This document shows positions 6,161 to 9,674 of a stretch of 9,674 bases of DNA, one piece after another. Each line of letters begins with the position of its first letter. Positions within the stretch are counted from its first letter, which is position 1. Both the position numbers and the translations under genes were made by a program. The notes beneath the pieces were generated by a model. That model was not told where the DNA came from, did no database searches, and was given only the letters and a program-made list of their open reading frames with translations. The stretch lies in the NCBI GenBank assembly GCA_964500215.1, contig CAZCNA010000026.1:1-9674 (forward strand). The letters run 5' to 3'. Source of the DNA: JBDKLC01 sp964500215 (lineage in GTDB: Bacteria; Patescibacteriota; Minisyncoccia; Phycocordibacterales; CAIZLB01).

Positions 6161-6795
6161 TATATTTTTAATAATCTCTGTGAAATATATGTTTGTAAAC
6201 TAAAATCAGACACTGTCGTCGGGTTTATTTTTGCTGTACCTTTGATGAGCAGGAATACTCCCGGCTGAATTGCATTCGGATTTCCTTGATGTGATGCATC
6301 ATTCTTTACATAAAATTTCATCTCTGTGATATTGATTTCAGGAGATGTGATACGACTGCCGACATGACACGTTGAAGTATCACATATTGATTTCGAAATA
6401 TATCCCTCTGATGTGGGTGTCGGTGCAATGAACTCATATTTTACAGATCGTTCCTCGTTAGTATCGGCGCTCGCAATAGTAGAAATGAGGCTCAAACTCG
6501 TAAGAGCGGCTCCTGAATTACATGTTGGGGATGATCCCTTCAAGAGACTTGGAATCGCAAAAGCAGTTGGATCACAACGATAGTCATACCCTGTTTTGAT
6601 ATCTCGGACCATACTTTCGATGGCAAAGTTAAGGTTGTTTGATACAGAACTTACCGCCTGTGATTTCTTGTTTCCGTCAATAATACTCATAATCACACCG
6701 AGACTAATAGACATCACAATAGTGAACAGTCCCACAGCAACGAGCAGCTCAATCAATGTAAATCCTTTTTTTGTTGTTCGTTTGATGTGTGACAT
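6160..6795 (-). CDS. PilW/GspJ-like minor pseudopilin
   Basis: From the ATG at 6795 the product is 211 aa, with a leader MSHIKRTTKK, cleavage at G|FTLIE (after G11), Glu5, a hydrophobic helix (about 12-37) and a helical NNLNFAIESMVRDIKTGYDY region, characteristic of PilW/GspJ-type proteins where the helix ends in xxxxDIR-like residues. Cysteine pairs (YRC...TC, ICDTSTC) suggest extracellular disulfides. An in-frame ATG at 6813 would add six residues and overlap fimT by 13 nt; 6795 is chosen because it leaves a 5-nt gap like the other junctions and gives a leader length like its neighbours. The stop shares one base with the pilV start. Confidence 0.82.
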   Translation of the reverse strand: MSHIKRTTKKGFTLIELLVAVGLFTIVMSISLGVIMSIIDGNKKSQAVSSVSNNLNFAIESMVRDIKTGYDYRCDPTAFAIPSLLKGSSPTCNSGAALTSLSLISTIASADTNEERSVKYEFIAPTPTSEGYISKSICDTSTCHVGSRITSPEINITEMKFYVKNDASHQGNPNAIQPGVFLLIKGTAKINPTTVSDFSLQTYISQRLLKI

Positions 6796-6800
6796 ATATC

Positions 6801-7460
6801 TTATTGTTGGCATTTTGAGCTATCTTTGCCTTCTACTCTGATTTGGCCTGTGCCCTCAACCACGACAACACGACAATTGTCCCCTCCAGGAGTCTTTACA
6901 ATAATATATGCAGGACCTTGCGCATTATCGGTTACACCTTGAAGCGATTCACCTGATACAGCAACTTTGTAAAAAATCGCTTCTGGATTTGGACGTCTAA
7001 AAATAATATTGATAAGAGGCGAATCGATAGGACATTGCGCATCTGAGGCTTCGCCAATACATTGACGCACAACAGAATTACCTCGCTGATTCTGAATTAT
7101 ATATGTTGAAGCCAATTCCCCATCTCCAGCGTCATACTGATGGTTGTTGTTTTTGTCATTAAACAGCACCATTTGCTGTGGCGTTCGAGGATCGAACGAG
7201 ATTCCATATCCACCAGAGAATCCTTGGGACGCATCAGTGGCACGTACACCAATACCATACGCCTGTGTCTCACGAACGAGAAGTGCAATCTCATATGCAA
7301 GGTTTGTAAGCAAAATGTTGTTGTTGAGCTTTGATTGATTGAACAACGCCACTGACATAATCAATGTAAAAATACCAATCACCACAATAAGCTCGACAAA
7401 GGAGAAGCCTCGCTGAAGCTGTGTCTTTATTTTTTTTGGTGTAAAAAGAGAGAACTTCAT
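6801..7460 (-). CDS. FimT/GspH-like minor pseudopilin
   Basis: The 219-aa protein has a basic leader, cleavage at QRG|FSFVE (after G18), Glu5, a hydrophobic helix (about 19-40), and the FxxxxLxNxILxTNLAYEIALLVRETQAYGIGV region typical of GspH/FimT proteins in this lineage. The C-terminal domain contains an Asp/Asn-rich loop, D102-x-N104-x-N106...D110-x-x-D113-G-E115, which resembles a calcium-binding loop, and four cysteines (C134, C143, C196, C217) likely to form disulfides. It is first of the four pseudopilins after pilD (15-nt gap). GspH/FimT proteins sit near the tip of the pseudopilus, and FimT in some naturally competent bacteria binds DNA; whether this one does is not shown by the sequence. 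Confidence 0.82.
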   Translation of the reverse strand: MKFSLFTPKKIKTQLQRGFSFVELIVVIGIFTLIMSVALFNQSKLNNNILLTNLAYEIALLVRETQAYGIGVRATDASQGFSGGYGISFDPRTPQQMVLFNDKNNNHQYDAGDGELASTYIIQNQRGNSVVRQCIGEASDAQCPIDSPLINIIFRRPNPEAIFYKVAVSGESLQGVTDNAQGPAYIIVKTPGGDNCRVVVVEGTGQIRVEGKDSSKCQQ

Positions 7461-7475
7461 GAATAGACAAACGTG

Positions 7476-8333
7476 TTATATCAATACGAGGTGCGCAAAT
7501 ACATTATAGCCGAAAATGAAGGCAATGAGGAGGCCAATAATGAGAAACGGTGCGAATGGAATCTCGCTCTTGAGGTTAAGTTCTGGGAGGTTCAATCGAA
7601 TACCAAACAATGTTTTGCTTCGAGCGCCGGCAAAGAGCTCTTTGAGGAGCAAAAGAAATACCGACACCACTGCTCCCACCCAAAATCCAATCATGATGGC
7701 TGATCCTCCGGCAGAAAGTCCGAGAAACCACCCCATACCTAGTGCCAATTTGGCATCGCCCAACCCCATCCATTTGCCTCGAGATAAAAGCCACACGAGA
7801 TAAAATGGAAATGCGAGAATCGGTCCTGCCGCGAGGCACATGAATGATGGCATACTAAACTGCAATCCCCCCATCGGTGCCAATCCAAAAAACAAATGAA
7901 CAAGAGCGATGAGACTAAATGCATACACGAGCGCATTTGGAATTATTTTGTGTCGAAGGTCATAGACAAAAATAACAACAAGCAAACACATTTGTATGAG
8001 ATAGTAGACAACCTGATAGACGAACAGCACAGGAATCTGATTGGCGAGAGATGCAAAACGACTGTATACCAACACAAACAATACCCCCGTTGCGAGCTCA
8101 ACAAGTGGATATTGCCAAGACAACTTGCTCTTGCATGTACGACATCGTCCCCGATTAAAGAGGAATGAAAAGAGCGGAATCATATCGTACCAACGAAGTG
8201 TTCGTCGGCATGAAAAACACTGTGACCGTCCGAGGATTGTACGGCCAGTATTATATCTATAAATCACAACGTTCAGAAAGCTACCGATAATGATGCCGAG
8301 AAGAGCGAAATAAGCAAAAAAGATGAAATTCAT
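7476..8333 (-). CDS. pilD: prepilin peptidase / N-methyltransferase PilD
   Basis: PilD is an inner-membrane aspartic protease that cuts the leader from prepilins and methylates the new N-terminus. From the ATG at 8333 the product is 285 aa. The N-terminal methyltransferase domain has IGSFLNVVIYR and the two zinc-binding pairs CFSC and CRTC (C39, C42, C64, C67). The peptidase domain has both catalytic aspartates: D125 in YDLRHKIIPN and D193 in GLGDAKL. About seven to eight hydrophobic segments follow the family pattern. Start codons at 8339 and 8366 are also in frame; 8333 is preferred because a TATAAT lies exactly seven bases before it and because 8366 abuts the terminator. It would process all five pilins encoded in this window and probably heads the operon down to gatA. 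Confidence 0.95.
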   Translation of the reverse strand: MNFIFFAYFALLGIIIGSFLNVVIYRYNTGRTILGRSQCFSCRRTLRWYDMIPLFSFLFNRGRCRTCKSKLSWQYPLVELATGVLFVLVYSRFASLANQIPVLFVYQVVYYLIQMCLLVVIFVYDLRHKIIPNALVYAFSLIALVHLFFGLAPMGGLQFSMPSFMCLAAGPILAFPFYLVWLLSRGKWMGLGDAKLALGMGWFLGLSAGGSAIMIGFWVGAVVSVFLLLLKELFAGARSKTLFGIRLNLPELNLKSEIPFAPFLIIGLLIAFIFGYNVFAHLVLI

Positions 8334-8340
8334 GCCCATA

Positions 8341-8369
8341 ATTATACACCAAAACAATGGGTACAAAAA
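8341..8369 (-). promoter_or_regulatory. putative promoter of the pilD-pseudopilin-ligA-gatCA operon
   Basis: On the minus strand a perfect TATAAT (8346-8341) is preceded at 17 bases by TTTTTG (8369-8364, weak -35). The -10 is seven bases from the ATG at 8333, so the expected transcript starts at or next to the start codon. The -35 region touches the left edge of the pilin terminator. Confidence 0.55.
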
Positions 8370-8400
8370 GAAAAACCTCGTGGCGCCACGAGGTTTTTCT
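8369..8400 (-). terminator. perfect palindromic terminator after the major pilin
   Basis: A 32-bp perfect palindrome, AGAAAAACCTCGTGGC followed by its exact complement, lies 18 nt after the pilin stop codon (8419). The GC-rich core (CCTCGTGGC) flanked by A5 and T5 makes a rho-independent terminator that works equally in both directions. It separates the highly expressed pilin from pilD. Confidence 0.87.
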
Positions 8401-8418
8401 GAGACGAACTACTGACTG

Positions 8419-8880
8419 TTATCGACAAGCTGTCGCTCCTGTAAGAGTTACCGTTGAAGTTGCGATAGCATTTCCTGATGAGTCTACACAAAAGTTTGTG
8501 TTACTTGGCAATGTTGCGGCCACAACCCAACTTGTACCACCTGTAGAGATACAGTTCATAGCACTTGCACCTGATTTGTATGCACCCGCAACCAAGTTAC
8601 TAAGACTATTTGCATCTCCAGCCTTGAAGATAGTACTTGCTGTACCTGTTGCAGTACTACATGCAACTGGACCCGTTGCGGTTCCATATGTGTTGCTACC
8701 TGTTGTACTGTAATAAAGTTCTGCCTGTGCTCTCATGTTAGAAAGCTGTGACTGAATCGCAGCATCCTGACCCTTTGATCGAGCTGTCGTGAGTGATGCC
8801 AACACCACAGAAGAGAGAATTCCGATGATGGCGATTACCACCAAGAGTTCGATGAGGGTAAAACCTTTATTTGATCGCAT
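8419..8880 (-). CDS. major type IV pilin (PilA/PulG-type)
   Basis: This 153-aa prepilin has a very short leader MRSNKG, cleavage before FTLIE, Glu5 and the classic helix FTLIELLVVIAIIGILSSVV (7-26). The signal-like MRAQAELYY (49-57) ends the long N-terminal helix. The globular part is Ser/Thr/Ala/Gly-rich with few charges and four cysteines (C74, C110, C131, C152), suggesting two disulfides and heavy surface exposure or glycosylation. Its short length, its position next to pilC, its own promoter and its own strong terminator all suggest the main structural subunit rather than a minor pilin. Predicted processing is by the PilD encoded just downstream. The gene symbol is left open because PilA and PulG/GspG types cannot be separated by the N-terminus alone. 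Confidence 0.9.
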   Translation of the reverse strand: MRSNKGFTLIELLVVIAIIGILSSVVLASLTTARSKGQDAAIQSQLSNMRAQAELYYSTTGSNTYGTATGPVACSTATGTASTIFKAGDANSLSNLVAGAYKSGASAMNCISTGGTSWVVAATLPSNTNFCVDSSGNAIATSTVTLTGATACR

Positions 8881-8890
8881 TGTTAATTAA

Positions 8891-8896
8891 ATTATA
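8891..8896 (-). promoter_or_regulatory. -10 element of the major pilin gene
   Basis: A perfect TATAAT (8896-8891, minus strand) inside a 16-bp AT palindrome (8889-8904) lies ten bases before the pilin ATG at 8880, so the 5' leader would be only about 3-4 nt. No recognisable -35 is present at 16-18 bases. A second TATAAT on the same strand at 8954-8949 could give a longer leader of about 60-65 nt. Confidence 0.45.
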
Positions 8897-8916
8897 TATA
8901 ATTTTTGATTAATCCG

Positions 8917-8938
8917 TTTCGATCCACTGAGATCAAAA
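8917..8938. repeat. short inverted repeat upstream of the pilin promoter
   Basis: TTTTGATC and GATCGAAA (minus strand) form an 8-bp stem with one G-T wobble around a six-base centre, in the 112-nt gap between pilC and the pilin gene, about 20 bases upstream of the pilin -10. No T tract follows on the minus strand, so it is not an obvious terminator for pilC. It could be a regulator-binding site or a transcript 5' element if the distal TATAAT is used. Confidence 0.4.
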
Positions 8939-8992
8939 TCGTTCCTTAATTATACTCGACTTCCCACTTTCTTGCTGGAGCCGTGTGGATAA

Positions 8993-9674
8993 TTAGAGAC
9001 TTGATGATACGTTGTAGATTGGGATAAGTACTGATGCGAGGAGAAATCCTACGCCGAGACCGAGCATTACAATCATAAGTGGCTCAATCAAATCCACGAG
9101 TGTGTCCACCGCACCTACCACTTCTCGCTGATAGAACTTGGCAAGTGTTTTCAAAATACTACCGAGTTCTCCCGATTCTTCACCGATTTTCATCATTTGT
9201 ACCATGATGCCTGGCACTTCTGGATGGCGTGAGACAGCATCCGAAAGTGCAGCACCTCCCTTCACTTGTTCGAGTACATCTTTGAGAATATCTTCAAATA
9301 CCTGGTTGTCTACAACGCCAGCAGTGAGTTCGAGTGCCTTCACAACAGGAATACCTGATGAAAGCATTGTATCGAGGTTATCCGCAATTCGTGAGAGATA
9401 CAATTTTCGATACAAATTCCCAATATATGGTGTAGAAATTTTGAATTGTGAAAATGCAATCTTGCCAGCAGCCGTACCACTAAATCGGAAAAGCATAAAT
9501 CCACCAATAATAAGAAGTATAAGAAAGAAAATACCGTAATCTACCAAAAAATTACTGAGTCCAATCACAATTTGTGTATAAATTGGAATGGCCTGACCAG
9601 AACTAATGATGATAGAACTGATTTTCGGAATTACCACGGTGAGCATGAGGGCCATTACCGCAAAGAATGTTGTG
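8993..9674 (-). CDS. pilC: type IV pilus inner-membrane platform protein PilC/GspF (C-terminal part)
   Basis: The frame is open through the right edge of the window, so the N-terminus is missing; about 227 residues are visible. They comprise the end of the central transmembrane segment (FFAVMALMLTVVIPKI), a second one (VDYGIFFLILLIIGGFMLF), the second GspF cytoplasmic domain with LDTMLSSGIPVVKALE, GGAALSDAV, P(E)VPGIMVQMMKIGEESGELG, and the last membrane helix EPLMIVMLGLGVGFLLASVLIPIY. PilC links the PilB and PilT ATPases to the pilus base. It stops 112 nt before the pilin gene. The assembly and retraction ATPase genes, not seen here, are probably upstream, outside the window. Confidence 0.95.
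   Translation of the reverse strand, partial: TTFFAVMALMLTVVIPKISSIIISSGQAIPIYTQIVIGLSNFLVDYGIFFLILLIIGGFMLFRFSGTAAGKIAFSQFKISTPYIGNLYRKLYLSRIADNLDTMLSSGIPVVKALELTAGVVDNQVFEDILKDVLEQVKGGAALSDAVSRHPEVPGIMVQMMKIGEESGELGSILKTLAKFYQREVVGAVDTLVDLIEPLMIVMLGLGVGFLLASVLIPIYNVSSSL

Noticed and set aside
6796..6813. pilW start at ATG 6813
   Set aside because: It would overlap fimT by 13 nt and lengthen the leader without benefit; the ATG at 6795 fits operon spacing and prepilin leader length.
8334..8366. pilD start at ATG 8366 or 8339
   Set aside because: 8366 lies next to the terminator and would include the -10 element in the coding region; 8339 cannot be ruled out but is too close to the TATAAT for transcription to include it.
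8357..8713. 118-codon open frame on the plus strand, starting inside the pilin terminator
   Set aside because: Antisense to the major pilin and low in complexity (Val/Ala/Pro repeats mirroring Thr/Ser/Gly codons); no support as a gene.
1..9674. Mobile element, phage or defence island
   Set aside because: No transposase, integrase, terminal repeats, CRISPR array or toxin-antitoxin pair is seen; the HEPN-like protein has no partner antitoxin beside it.

Overview
The window looks like a chromosomal stretch from a Candidate Phyla Radiation (Patescibacteria) bacterium, most likely of the Parcubacteria group. The case rests on the set of type IV pilus pseudopilins (one carries the AECALYW-type signature after the N-terminal helix), a NAD+-dependent DNA ligase with lineage-style departures from the usual motifs, a two-helix membrane protein ending in a HEPN-like domain, very tight gene packing, and the absence of any visible Shine-Dalgarno sequence before ten gene starts. 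The phylum is inferred from protein style; no rRNA or ribosomal protein gene is present to confirm it. Every gene I can support is on the minus strand, so the window reads from right to left.

From the right edge: the C-terminal part of a PilC/GspF inner-membrane platform protein (8993-9674, cut by the window), then the major pilin (8419-8880), closed by a perfect 32-bp palindromic terminator (8369-8400). A TATAAT promoter abutting that terminator appears to start a long operon: prepilin peptidase PilD (7476-8333), then four pseudopilins of GspH/FimT, PilW/GspJ, PilV/GspI and PilX types (6801-7460, 6160-6795, 5567-6160, 5017-5562). These are followed without a break by ligA (2951-5014), gatC (2584-2895) and gatA (1147-2574), ending at a hairpin terminator (about 1085-1117). 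Spacings are 15 nt or less except for 55 nt between ligA and gatC; pilW and pilV share one base in TAATG.

Immediately downstream an extended -10 element sits six bases before the ATG of a 245-aa membrane protein with a C-terminal HEPN-like RNxxxH motif (334-1071). Last come an initiator tRNA (186-256) with an unusual elbow and anticodon stem, a strong hairpin (134-176), and an elongator tRNA-Met (1-59, cut by the window edge).

Functionally, the pilus genes supply platform, major subunit, processing peptidase and a full set of minor pilins, as expected for a pilus used in attachment or DNA uptake. GatC and GatA are two of the three subunits of the tRNA amidotransferase (GatB is not in the window), and LigA seals nicks in DNA. 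The most interesting points are the odd initiator tRNA, the membrane-anchored HEPN protein, the promoter spacing that points to leaderless mRNAs, the half-lost zinc finger in LigA, and the dominance of CGA among arginine codons in gatA. No CRISPR array, transposon or phage gene was seen.
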